From an uncultured beta proteobacterium (lineage in GTDB: Bacteria; Pseudomonadota; Gammaproteobacteria; Burkholderiales; Rhodocyclaceae), in NCBI GenBank assembly GCA_903917505.1, contig CAIXAY010000029.1:1-6509 (forward strand): a stretch of DNA of 6,509 bases. Reading direction: 5' to 3'. The first letter of the stretch is position 1, and each line of letters opens with the position of its first letter. Positions 1-6,110 of this stretch are shown in pieces. The position numbers and the translations under genes were made by a program. The notes under the pieces are model-generated. The model worked only from the letters and a program-made list of their open reading frames with translations. It ran no database searches and was not told where the DNA came from.

Positions 1-664
1 AGTGCATGCACTGATCGGCCCCCACGGCGCCGGCAAGACGACGCTGATCCACGCGCTTTCGGGCGCGCTCGCGCTCGACGCCGGCCAAGTCTTGTTCGCT
101 GGTGGCGATCTGACGCGGCGGACCATGCACGAGCGCGTCGCCCTCGGACTGGCGCGCTCGTACCAGATCACCAATGTCTTTTCGCGCCTCTCCGTCCTCG
201 ACAACGTGACGATCGCCGTGCAGGGCCGCGTTCGCGACTGGGGATCGAGCTTCAGCTTCTGGAAACCGTTCGCGCTCGATTCGGCGATCATCGCCGAAGC
301 GCACGAACTGCTCGCCGAAGTCTCGCTCGGGCAATTCGCGCTGCGGCGCGCGGCGCAACTCTCGCACGGCCAGCAGCGCTGTCTCGAAGTCGCGCTGGCG
401 CTTGCGACGCGCCCCAAGCTCGTGTTGCTCGACGAACCGATGGCCGGGATGGGGCCCGACGAATCGGCGCGCATGGTCGACCTGATCGAGTCGCTGCGCG
501 GCCGCGTCACGATGCTGCTGGTCGAGCACGATATGGACGCCGTCTTCCGACTCGCCGACCGCATTTCGGTGATGGTCGCCGGCCGGGTGATCGCCAGCGC
601 CGAACCCGATGTCATCCGGGCCGACGCCGAGGTGCGCCGCGCTTACCTTGGAGACGAGGCATGA
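1..664 (+). CDS. livG: Branched-chain amino acid type ABC transporter ATPase, LivG-like (5'-truncated)
   Basis: Cytoplasmic ATPase subunit of a Liv/HAAT-type importer, pairing with the LivF-like ATPase encoded next. Numbering from the codon at 2-4, the protein shows Walker A GPHGAGKT (6-13), a Q-loop glutamine in SYQITNVF (Q55), the ABC signature LSHGQQR (120-126), Walker B LVLLDEP (140-146) and the H-loop histidine in LVEHDM (H176). The SYQITNVF Q-loop and the ending RRAYLGDEA are LivG-like. The reading frame is open to the left edge and the GTG at 2 lies immediately before the Walker A strand, so it is an internal valine codon and not the start. Roughly 25-30 N-terminal residues are missing compared with the usual length of about 250. 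The stop overlaps the start of the next gene (ATGA). livH, livM and a binding protein would be expected upstream. The substrate cannot be read from an ATPase: amino acids, amides, urea and aromatic acids are all handled by relatives. Confidence 0.93.
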   Translation, partial: VHALIGPHGAGKTTLIHALSGALALDAGQVLFAGGDLTRRTMHERVALGLARSYQITNVFSRLSVLDNVTIAVQGRVRDWGSSFSFWKPFALDSAIIAEAHELLAEVSLGQFALRRAAQLSHGQQRCLEVALALATRPKLVLLDEPMAGMGPDESARMVDLIESLRGRVTMLLVEHDMDAVFRLADRISVMVAGRVIASAEPDVIRADAEVRRAYLGDEA

Positions 665-1368
665 CGCTGCTTGAAGTCGAGGGGATAGAAACGGCTTACG
701 CGACGAGCCAGGTCCTCTTCGGCGTCAGCTTCTCGATCATGGAAGGCGAAGTCGCGACGCTGCTGGGCCGCAACGGCATGGGCAAAACGACGACGCTGCG
801 CTCGATCTGCGGCCTGACGGCGCCGCGCAGCGGCAGCATCCGCTTCGCCGGCGAGCGCATCGACGGCCGCCCGGCCGACCGCATCGGCCGCCTCGGCATC
901 GCGCTCGTTCCCGAAGGGCGGCAAATCTTCCCGAATCTCACGGTGCGCGAAAACCTCGTCGCTTTCGCCGCCAACCGGCACGGGGCGCGCGAGCCATGGA
1001 CACTGGAGCGCGTCTTCGCTTTCTTTCCCATCCTCGCCGAACGCTCGCGCAATCTCGGCGGCCGGCTTTCCGGCGGCGAGCAGCAGATGCTGGCGATCGG
1101 CCGCGCGCTGATGACCAACCCGCGCCTCTTGATCCTCGACGAAGCGAGCGAGGGCCTGGCGCCGCTCGTGCGCGAGGAAATCTGGCGCTGCCTCGACGCG
1201 CTGCGCGAGAGCGGGCAAACGATCCTGGTCATCGACAAGTACGTCGAACGCCTGATCGCCCTGTCCGACCGGCACACCATCCTCGAGCGCGGCCAGGTGG
1301 TGTGGCAGGGGACGTCAGCCGAACTCGACGCCGATCACGGCATCTGGCATCGCTATCTGGGGATTTGA
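661..1368 (+). CDS. livF: Branched-chain amino acid type ABC transporter ATPase, LivF-like
   Basis: Complete 235-residue second ATPase of the Liv/HAAT importer, a normal length for LivF. Motifs in order: Walker A GRNGMGKT (36-43), Q-loop glutamine in PEGRQIFPNLTV (Q88), signature LSGGEQQ (136-142), Walker B LLILDE (156-161) followed by the LivF-type D-loop EGLAP. The H-loop position, usually H in ABC ATPases and Q in many LivF proteins (VEQN), reads IDKY here, with lysine 193. The ATG at 661 overlaps the livG stop by four bases and is preceded by GGAG at 650-653 with a 7-nt spacer, so the two ATPases are probably translationally coupled. It is the last gene of its transcription unit: the gene across the next 136 nt is convergent. 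LivG/LivF heterodimers drive import through LivH/LivM at the inner membrane. Confidence 0.93.
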   Translation: MTLLEVEGIETAYATSQVLFGVSFSIMEGEVATLLGRNGMGKTTTLRSICGLTAPRSGSIRFAGERIDGRPADRIGRLGIALVPEGRQIFPNLTVRENLVAFAANRHGAREPWTLERVFAFFPILAERSRNLGGRLSGGEQQMLAIGRALMTNPRLLILDEASEGLAPLVREEIWRCLDALRESGQTILVIDKYVERLIALSDRHTILERGQVVWQGTSAELDADHGIWHRYLGI

Positions 1369-1504
1369 AAACGATTAACCACAACGATCACAACGGGCAC
1401 AACGAAAAACAAACCCATTCTTAAACAGGGTGGCGATAAAGAAAAGTGAATGGCTTCTCGTTGTGATCGTTGTGCCCGTTGTGGTTAATCCCGGCTTCGC
1501 GCAG
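1369..1504. other. Non-coding junction between convergent genes
   Basis: This 136-nt stretch separates the livF-like stop from the stop of the convergent PilZ gene. I see no credible gene in it. It is noticeably more A-rich than its surroundings between 1400 and 1450 and is mostly occupied by the inverted repeat described separately. No clear run of T follows either arm in the direction of transcription, beyond TTTT just past the left arm on the minus strand, so a classical factor-independent terminator is not evident, although a strong stem here could still slow or stop both convergent transcripts. Confidence 0.7.
1373..1490. repeat. Large imperfect inverted repeat of 9-nt CACAACGNN units
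   Basis: Left arm 1373-1405 and right arm 1458-1490 are reverse complements at 29 of 33 positions. Both arms start, on their own strand, with GATTAAC followed by three tandem CACAACGNN units. In the left arm the variable dinucleotides run AT, GG, AA (1380-1406). In the right arm read on the minus strand they run GG, AT, AG. The four mismatches therefore come from the first two units being in swapped order. A second short pair, CCATTC (1415-1420) and GAATGG (1448-1453), lies inside the arms, leaving an asymmetric inner region. The element fits a dispersed palindromic intergenic repeat that folds into a hairpin. Whether it recurs in the genome cannot be seen from this window. Confidence 0.85.
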
Positions 1505-1867
1505 TCACTCGGCGATCAGCATCGACAATTCGCGCTCGAGCAGCGCCGGGTCGCCGGTGTTGAGTTCGACCAGCCGGTGCAGGTGCGTCGCGCTGTCGAT
1601 GTCTATGGTCTGGCACAGGAGGCCCGCCTGGCGTTTTTCCACGTGGGCCACCGAACACTCCATGCTGATCTGATCTTTGCCCCGGTTGAGGCGAATTTGC
1701 AGCATGCACAGCGCGTCATGTTCGACCACGGTGTTGGCCGGCAGACGGATCAGCGCGCCGTGCAGCGAAACGTCGATCACCACGACGCTGAAGCTGCAGT
1801 CGATGAAAACCAGGCGGCCCGGAGTGCGGAAGGCGATGCGGGAGTATCGGCGACGCTCGTCGGTCAT
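1505..1867 (-). CDS. PilZ domain protein, probable cyclic-di-GMP receptor
   Basis: A 120-residue, single-domain cytoplasmic protein. The PilZ c-di-GMP-binding signature is present: the N-terminal arginine cluster RRRYSR (R6 and R10 forming RxxxR) and DVSLHG (32-37), matching the (D/N)xSxxG motif. No membrane segment or second domain is visible. I chose the ATG at 1867 over the GTG at 1897 because GAGGAG at 1874-1879 lies 6 nt upstream of it and because the arginine motif normally sits close to the N-terminus. The gene begins 26 nt after the queE stop and is probably the last gene of the tol-pal-queE transcription unit. PilZ proteins of this size typically act by binding c-di-GMP and contacting a partner that controls motility, pili or polysaccharide. 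The partner cannot be inferred here. Confidence 0.88.
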   Translation of the reverse strand: MTDERRRYSRIAFRTPGRLVFIDCSFSVVVIDVSLHGALIRLPANTVVEHDALCMLQIRLNRGKDQISMECSVAHVEKRQAGLLCQTIDIDSATHLHRLVELNTGDPALLERELSMLIAE

Positions 1868-1873
1868 GGCAGA

Positions 1874-1879
1874 CTCCTC
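1874..1879 (-). promoter_or_regulatory. Ribosome binding site of the PilZ gene
   Basis: GAGGAG on the minus strand, 6 nt before the ATG at 1867. It decides between that ATG and the alternative GTG at 1897. Confidence 0.75.
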
Positions 1880-1893
1880 AGAGGATGCAGGAC

Positions 1894-2553
1894 TCACTTT
1901 CCCCGCATATTACCCCAAAGCAGCTTGTGCAGCTGCAGTTGCAGGCGCACCGGCAGCCGGTCGGCAAGTATCCACTCGGCGAGTTGCCGTGGCTCGAGCG
2001 TGCCCTGCACCGGCGAGAAGAGCAGCGGCGTGCGCGCCGCGAGCCCGCGTTCAATGACAATGTCACGCGCCCATTCGTAATCGGCGCGGTCCTTGAGGAC
2101 GAATTTCAATTCGTCGCGCGCGCTCAGGTACTCGAGGTTTTGCCAGCAATTCTTCGCGGCTTCGCCGGAACCGGGCGCCTTGAGATCGACGATGCGCGCA
2201 ACGCGGCTGTCGACCGCAGCGATGTCGATGGCGCCGGATGTCTCGAGCGAGACGTCGTGGCCCGCGTCGCACAGCGCTTTGAGCAAGGGCAGGCAGTTCT
2301 TCTGGGCCAGCGGTTCGCCGCCGGTCACGCAGACCGGTTGCACGCCGTAGCTGGCGACGGCTGCGAGAATGTCGGCGAGCGGCATGTTGCGGCCGCCGGT
2401 GAAAGCGTATTCGGTATCGCACCAGACACAGCGCAAGGGGCAGCCGGTGAGGCGCACGAAAACCGTCGGCAGGCCGGCGCGCGAGGCTTCGCCCTGCAGC
2501 GAGTAGAAGATCTCGCTGATCTTCAGCGCGAGCGCGTTGCTACGGCCAGTCAC
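1894..2553 (-). CDS. queE: 7-carboxy-7-deazaguanine synthase (radical SAM)
   Basis: QueE converts 6-carboxy-5,6,7,8-tetrahydropterin to 7-carboxy-7-deazaguanine, the ring-contraction step on the way to preQ0 and queuosine. The 219-residue protein has the N-terminal SEIFYSLQGE (13-22) that recognises this family, the cluster-binding CPLRCVWC (C38, C42, C45; CX3CX2C) followed by DTEYAF, the SAM-contacting TGGEP (77-81), the ETSG segment (104-107) and the family-typical tail LQLQLHKLLWG. The start is taken as GTG at 2553, 4 nt after the cpoB stop. No ATG lies nearby, and the N-terminal extension before SEIF is of normal length. An AAGAAG stretch inside the end of cpoB is the likely weak ribosome binding site. 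Placement behind cpoB is common in betaproteobacteria, where queC often follows; here a PilZ gene follows instead. Confidence 0.95.
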   Translation of the reverse strand: MTGRSNALALKISEIFYSLQGEASRAGLPTVFVRLTGCPLRCVWCDTEYAFTGGRNMPLADILAAVASYGVQPVCVTGGEPLAQKNCLPLLKALCDAGHDVSLETSGAIDIAAVDSRVARIVDLKAPGSGEAAKNCWQNLEYLSARDELKFVLKDRADYEWARDIVIERGLAARTPLLFSPVQGTLEPRQLAEWILADRLPVRLQLQLHKLLWGNMRGK

Positions 2554-2557
2554 CGGC

Positions 2558-3322
2558 CTACTTCTTCAGACGTTGCTTGGCGGTTGCCGCTGCCGAGCTG
2601 TCGGGATACTTGATCAGCACCGTTTCCAGCGTCGTCTTGGCGCCCCTGGCGTCGCCGAGCTCCTGCTGGCAGGTCGCGATGTTGATCATCGAGTCCGGCG
2701 CTTTCGGGTGTTGCGGCCAGCGGCTGATCACCACCTTGTGCGCGTCGATCGCCTTCTTGCAATCGTGCAAGGCGTAGTTCGCGTTGCCGAGCCAGTACTG
2801 CGCATTCGGCGTCAGCGTGCCGTCCGGATAGGTCTTGACGAACAGCTCGAAGGCTGCGGCCGCGTCCTTGATCTTGTTGGCCTTGAAGTAATTGAGCGCG
2901 GTCTCGTAGGCGCGCGCCTCGATCGCCGGATCGCTGGCAGTTTTCGCGACGGGGTCGGCGGGGACTTCATCCGCCGGCTTGGCTTCGGGTGGCGGTGGCG
3001 TCTCGATCTTGCGCAGGCGGCCGTCGAGGTCCACATAGAAATCCTGCTGCCGCTTCTTGGCCGATTCGAGTTCGTAGCTCAGCGTTTCGACCTGGCCGCG
3101 CAGCTTGGCGTTCTCTTCGCGCAAGGCCTGAATCTGGTTGACGAGGTCGAACTGCGCCTTCGACAGGGTGTCGATGCGCTCGTTGCTCTGGATCGATAGA
3201 TCCTTGATCTGCTTGCGCGCTTCGTCGTCGTCGAACAAAGCGGCGTGCGCCTGATGTGCGCCAAGCAAGGCCAGGAGCAGCGCCAGCCGCGTCACTTTCC
3301 AGCAAGCACGACGCGCCGACAT
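2558..3322 (-). CDS. cpoB: Cell division coordinator CpoB (YbgF), Tol-Pal associated periplasmic TPR protein
   Basis: Periplasmic partner of TolA that coordinates peptidoglycan synthesis by PBP1B with outer-membrane constriction (known from E. coli). The 254-residue protein has a Sec signal peptide (basic start, hydrophobic 12-21, likely cleavage after AHA27), a coiled-coil segment rich in E, Q, K and L (about 32-107) that mediates trimerisation in the family, a Pro/Ala-rich linker (about 108-132), and a C-terminal TPR domain of roughly three repeats (about 137-250, including YFKANKIKDAAAAFELF and NAQYWLGNANYAL). Two cysteines, C188 and C218, lie in the TPR region of this exported protein. 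The ATG at 3322 is only 3 nt after the pal stop, so coupled translation is likely; the ribosome binding sequence is weak (GCGAG, 9 nt away). Confidence 0.95.
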   Translation of the reverse strand: MSARRACWKVTRLALLLALLGAHQAHAALFDDDEARKQIKDLSIQSNERIDTLSKAQFDLVNQIQALREENAKLRGQVETLSYELESAKKRQQDFYVDLDGRLRKIETPPPPEAKPADEVPADPVAKTASDPAIEARAYETALNYFKANKIKDAAAAFELFVKTYPDGTLTPNAQYWLGNANYALHDCKKAIDAHKVVISRWPQHPKAPDSMINIATCQQELGDARGAKTTLETVLIKYPDSSAAATAKQRLKK

Positions 3323-3325
3323 TTT

Positions 3326-3856
3326 TTAGAACTCGCCGGTGTAGAGCATGTCGCCGCGGCGGTTCTCGGCCCAGGCCGCTTCGTTCTGGCCTTCGTTCTT
3401 CGGCTTTTCCTCGCCCAGGCTGACCGATTCGATCTGCTCTTCACGGGCCCCGAGCAGGGTCAGCATCTTCTTGATCGCATCGGCGCGCTTCTGGCCGAGC
3501 GCCAGGTTGTATTCGCGGCTGCCGCGTTCATCGGTGTTGCCCTGGATCAGCATCTTGAACTGGCCGTGGCTGGCCAGGAACTTGGCATGCGCCGTCACCA
3601 GATCCTTGTACTCCGGCTTGACGTCATACTTGTCGTAGTCGAAATAGATGCTGCGCTTGGAGAGGATGCTCTTCGGGTCGGTGAGCTCGGGCGGCAGCTT
3701 GCTGCTGGTCATTCCCGGCGTGGTCACGGTGGCGACGCTGGTGCCGCTGCTGGCATCGCGCGATTCGACGGGCGCGCCGCCCTCGGGGGCGTCGGGGGTC
3801 GAACTGCAGCCGGCGATGAGCAAGACGAGAAGTGCGGGGACAAGAAATCGTTTCAT
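3326..3856 (-). CDS. pal: Peptidoglycan-associated lipoprotein Pal
   Basis: Outer-membrane lipoprotein that binds peptidoglycan non-covalently and is displaced by TolB. The 176-residue precursor has a lipoprotein signal peptide with lipobox LIAGC (acylated C17). Ser at +2 fits outer-membrane sorting. A disordered Ser/Thr/Pro linker (about 20-65) leads to the OmpA-like C-terminal domain (about 68-176), with SIYFDYDKY, the diaminopimelate-binding GNTDERGSREYN (106-117, D109), LGQKRADAIK (R124) and NRRGDM. I chose the ATG at 3856 because AGGAG at 3864-3868 is 7 nt upstream and because it gives a standard signal peptide; the frame extends back to 3883 but without such support. It follows tolB by 36 nt and precedes cpoB by 3 nt. 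Confidence 0.97.
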   Translation of the reverse strand: MKRFLVPALLVLLIAGCSSTPDAPEGGAPVESRDASSGTSVATVTTPGMTSSKLPPELTDPKSILSKRSIYFDYDKYDVKPEYKDLVTAHAKFLASHGQFKMLIQGNTDERGSREYNLALGQKRADAIKKMLTLLGAREEQIESVSLGEEKPKNEGQNEAAWAENRRGDMLYTGEF

Positions 3857-3863
3857 GGTGTTT

Positions 3864-3868
3864 CTCCT
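3864..3868 (-). promoter_or_regulatory. Ribosome binding site of pal
   Basis: AGGAG on the minus strand, 7 nt before the ATG at 3856. It is the strongest Shine-Dalgarno match in the tol-pal part of the window, consistent with Pal being the most abundant product, and it settles the pal start. Confidence 0.75.
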
Positions 3869-3892
3869 GCTTCTGAATTTCAAGAATTCGGG

Positions 3893-5185
3893 TTATTTAG
3901 AAAAGGGACCCCACGCCGGTTCGCGAACATCGCCGGCTGGAATGGAAAGACGTTGCTTGATGCGGCCGTCCACCGATACGGCGGACAGCACGCCACGCCC
4001 GCCGATCTCTGTGGCGATCAGGATCATCCGGCCGTTGGGCGCAAAGCTTGGCGATTCGTCCTTGTTCGAGTCGGTGAGAATTTGCACTTGTTTGCTCGCC
4101 AGGTCCATGACCGCCAGGCGGAACGCGCCCTCGCGCCGGCTGATGAAAGCCAGCGACTTGCCATCCGGCGAAACGCGCGGCGATACGTTGTAGCTGCCTT
4201 CGAAGGTAACGCGCTGCGCGTCGCCGCCGTTGACGTCGGTGCGATAAATCTGCGGGCTGCCGCCGCGATCCGACGTGAAATAGATCGCCTGGCCGTCAGG
4301 TGAAAAGAAAGGTTCGGTGCTGATTCCGGCGACGGTACTTACACGCTGCACGCCGGAACCGTCGGCATTGACCGTGAAGATCTGCGAGCCGCCATCCTTG
4401 GACAGGACGATCGCCAGCTTGCGCCCGTCGGGCGACCAGGCCGGCGCCGAATTCGATCCCTTGAAGTTGGCGACGACGATGCGCTGCCCGCTGGCCAGCG
4501 AATGGACATAGACCACCGGCTTCTTGTTTTCGAAGGACACGTAGGCGAGACGCGTGCCGTCGGGCGACCAGGCGGGCGAAATGATCGGTTCGCGCGATTT
4601 CAATGCAGCCTGCGCGTTCTGCCCGTCGGCGTCGGCAATGTGCAACTCGTAACGCGCCGCGCCGCTGCGCACGACGTAAGCGATGCGCGTCGAAAAGACG
4701 CCGGGTTCGCCGATCAGTTTTTCATAGATCACGTCGGCGATGCGGTGACCTGCCGCGCGCAACATGGCCGACGACGTGACGAAGGCCGCGCCGGCCAGCG
4801 CCGTTTGCTTATTGACGTCGTAGAGGCGAAAGCGCGCTTCCTGCCGCCCGTCGGGGCTGGCACTGATGCTGCCGGCGGTGAGCGCGTCGGCGCCGCGGTT
4901 CTTCCAGTCACCATAGGCCGGGCTGGTCGACTCGGTCATGGCGACGCCGCTCGTGTCGACCAGCTTGAACAGGCCGCTGCGTTCGAGGTCGCCGCGGATG
5001 ACCGAAGTCAACGCACGCGAAACACCAGGCTCGCCGCCGAAGTCGGCAATGGCCAACGGTATCCGGTTGGCGCCGGCCCCGGTGATCTCTATCGTCAATT
5101 CGGCGCGGGCAGCCGTTTGCAACAGCATCAGCGCGCTGAAGGCGATCAGGCACAGGCAGCGCACTTTGAGCAGGGGTCGAAGCAT
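3893..5185 (-). CDS. tolB: Tol-Pal system beta-propeller protein TolB
   Basis: Periplasmic protein that shuttles between TolA and Pal. At 430 residues it is the usual length for TolB. It has a Sec signal peptide with likely cleavage after ARA28. The mature N-terminus ELTIEITGAG matches the TolA-binding TolB box. A first alpha/beta domain covers about 29-165, and a six-bladed WD40-like propeller covers about 170-430. Blade motifs SPDG occur at 207, 251, 295 and 339, exactly 44 residues apart, followed by the variant APNG at 382. The protein ends REPAWGPFSK. The ATG at 5185 is preferred over the upstream open frame (to 5317) because it gives a clean signal peptide and the family length; the upstream extension would run into the end of tolA. 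The ribosome binding sequence is weak (TTGAG). Confidence 0.97.
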   Translation of the reverse strand: MLRPLLKVRCLCLIAFSALMLLQTAARAELTIEITGAGANRIPLAIADFGGEPGVSRALTSVIRGDLERSGLFKLVDTSGVAMTESTSPAYGDWKNRGADALTAGSISASPDGRQEARFRLYDVNKQTALAGAAFVTSSAMLRAAGHRIADVIYEKLIGEPGVFSTRIAYVVRSGAARYELHIADADGQNAQAALKSREPIISPAWSPDGTRLAYVSFENKKPVVYVHSLASGQRIVVANFKGSNSAPAWSPDGRKLAIVLSKDGGSQIFTVNADGSGVQRVSTVAGISTEPFFSPDGQAIYFTSDRGGSPQIYRTDVNGGDAQRVTFEGSYNVSPRVSPDGKSLAFISRREGAFRLAVMDLASKQVQILTDSNKDESPSFAPNGRMILIATEIGGRGVLSAVSVDGRIKQRLSIPAGDVREPAWGPFSK

Positions 5186-5279
5186 GGTGCTCAAGCATCC
5201 GTTGAACAATAGACGATTATATCCGCTTGGACTCTGGGGTTTGTAACGAAACGTAATATTGAAGGCAAACCGCCCGCGC
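5186..5279 (-). promoter_or_regulatory. Probable internal promoter region of tolB-pal-cpoB
   Basis: This 94-nt gap is the only substantial spacer in the tol cluster. On the minus strand it carries a perfect sigma-70 -10 hexamer TATAAT (5216-5221), about 30 nt before the tolB start. The only -35 candidate I see is poor: TTACAA at 5241-5246 with a long 19-nt spacer. An AT-rich tract lies just upstream (5244-5262). In E. coli, tolB-pal also has its own promoter in addition to read-through from tolQ. Its use here is inferred, and the weak -35 may mean an activator or a different sigma factor. Confidence 0.5.
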
Positions 5280-6086
5280 CTACTCGTCGAGCGGCCGGTA
5301 TTTGAGTTCGAGCACACGCTGGAAAAGTTCGGGCTGATCGGGCTTGGGCAGCGGCGACGACTTCAGGATGGCGCGCTCGATCGCCGCGTCGAGTTGCGGG
5401 TTTCCACTCGATTTCTGAATTCGCACGGGCGGCAGGACTTCGCCGGTCGGCAGCTGCGTGACGATGAATACCGCTTCCGGATTGCCCTGGATATTGCCTG
5501 GCAGGACGATGTTGCCGCGAATCTTGTTGCGCAATTTGGCGGCATAGTCGGCCAGCCCGCGCGCGCGCGCGGCCGAAGCCTGATCGGCCTTGAGCCGCGC
5601 CATCCGGTCGGTTTCGGCCTGGGCTTGGGCGCGCGCTGCTTCGACCGCTTTCTGCTGGTCGAGCTGCTTTTGCTCGCTGGCCAGTTCCTTCTTGAAGTCG
5701 GGCGGAGGCTTCGGTTCGGGCTTCGGCTCGGGCTTGGGTTCTGGCTTGGGCTTCGGCTCCGGTTTAGGCTCGGGCTTCTTCGGTTCTTCCTTCGGCTTCT
5801 TGACTTCCTTGATCGCGATGTCCGGCTTGAGGGGCGCGGGTTCGACCTGCGGAACGGGCTTGGGCTCAGGCTTGGGCTCGGGCTTCACCTCCGGCACCGG
5901 CTCGGGCCTGACCACCGGCGGCGGCGCGGCGCGCCAGACTTCGACTTCGACCGCTGAGGGCGCCTGGCTTTTCCACTGCACGCCGAAGAACAACGCGCCG
6001 ATCAGCACGATGTGCACCAGCGCCGCGAGGATCAGCGCCTTGACTTTCGACGTTTCGGATTGCGGCGGGGGCGCAGCGAGGTTCAC
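5280..6086 (-). CDS. tolA: Tol-Pal system protein TolA (short, proline-rich linker)
   Basis: Inner-membrane protein that transmits TolQR motor force across the periplasm to TolB, Pal and CpoB. The 268-residue protein has a short cytoplasmic N-terminus, one membrane segment (about 17-36) with a histidine at H25 that matches the conserved TolQ-contacting histidine, and then an unusual Pro/Glu/Lys linker (about 55-130) of PEP and PKPEPK repeats. A helical Ala/Gln/Lys region (about 130-183) and the TolA C-terminal domain (about 180-268, with IVLPGNIQGNPEA, LPTGEV, SSGNP, LDAAIERAI, SPLPKP and KYRPLDE) complete it. It is much shorter than the 421 residues of E. coli TolA. The start is taken as GTG at 6086: no ATG or other start lies between the tolR stop and the membrane segment, and no good ribosome binding site is visible. 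Confidence 0.94.
   Translation of the reverse strand: MNLAAPPPQSETSKVKALILAALVHIVLIGALFFGVQWKSQAPSAVEVEVWRAAPPPVVRPEPVPEVKPEPKPEPKPVPQVEPAPLKPDIAIKEVKKPKEEPKKPEPKPEPKPKPEPKPEPKPEPKPPPDFKKELASEQKQLDQQKAVEAARAQAQAETDRMARLKADQASAARARGLADYAAKLRNKIRGNIVLPGNIQGNPEAVFIVTQLPTGEVLPPVRIQKSSGNPQLDAAIERAILKSSPLPKPDQPELFQRVLELKYRPLDE
5700..5906 (-). repeat. Low-complexity Pro-Glu-Pro-Lys coding repeat within tolA
   Basis: Two clusters of imperfect 6- and 12-nt coding repeats specify PEPK-type runs: residues 61-79 (about 5850-5906) and 104-129 (about 5700-5777). Third codon positions vary between units, so the repeat is held at protein level more than at DNA level. It is nevertheless a likely site of length variation between strains through slippage. 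Confidence 0.8.
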
Positions 6087-6110
6087 GGCGGCGGCGATCG
6101 CTTGAGGACT

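Noticed and set aside
2..4. GTG at the left edge as the start of the LivG-like gene
   Set aside because: It lies directly before the Walker A strand, so the first beta-strands of the ATPase would be missing. The frame is open to the window edge.
643..1275. Minus-strand open frame opposite livF
   Set aside because: It is a shadow of livF, with Ala/Arg/Asp-rich composition and no motif.
1373..1490. CRISPR array or insertion-sequence ends as the explanation for the 9-nt units
   Set aside because: The units are directly adjacent without spacers and only three per arm, which excludes CRISPR. The 52-nt interior holds no transposase gene and no target-site duplication is evident at the outer ends, so an insertion sequence is not supported. 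A small non-autonomous element remains possible.
1430..2080. Plus-strand open frame covering the right arm of the inverted repeat and the PilZ gene
   Set aside because: It lies antisense to PilZ and the end of queE. There is no ribosome binding site and no recognisable domain.
1885..2613. Long plus-strand open frame of 242 residues opposite queE
   Set aside because: GC-rich codon bias on the minus strand keeps the antisense frame open. QueE with its CX3CX2C motif is the real gene.
3875..3889. Small hairpin GAATT-TCAAG-AATTC between tolB and pal as a terminator
   Set aside because: The stem is only 5 bp and AT-rich, with no T-run. It includes part of the leader just upstream of the pal ribosome binding site and is too weak to call.
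3245..4303. 352-residue plus-strand open frame spanning the opposites of cpoB, pal and tolB
   Set aside because: It crosses three well-supported minus-strand genes and their junctions, and shows no domain of its own.
5590..6105. Plus-strand open frame encoding a Gly/Ser/Phe/Leu-rich repetitive protein (GSGLGSGFG style) opposite tolA
   Set aside because: It is the antisense shadow of the Pro-Glu-Pro-Lys codons of TolA. TolA is a clear conserved protein and the antisense product has no recognisable domain.
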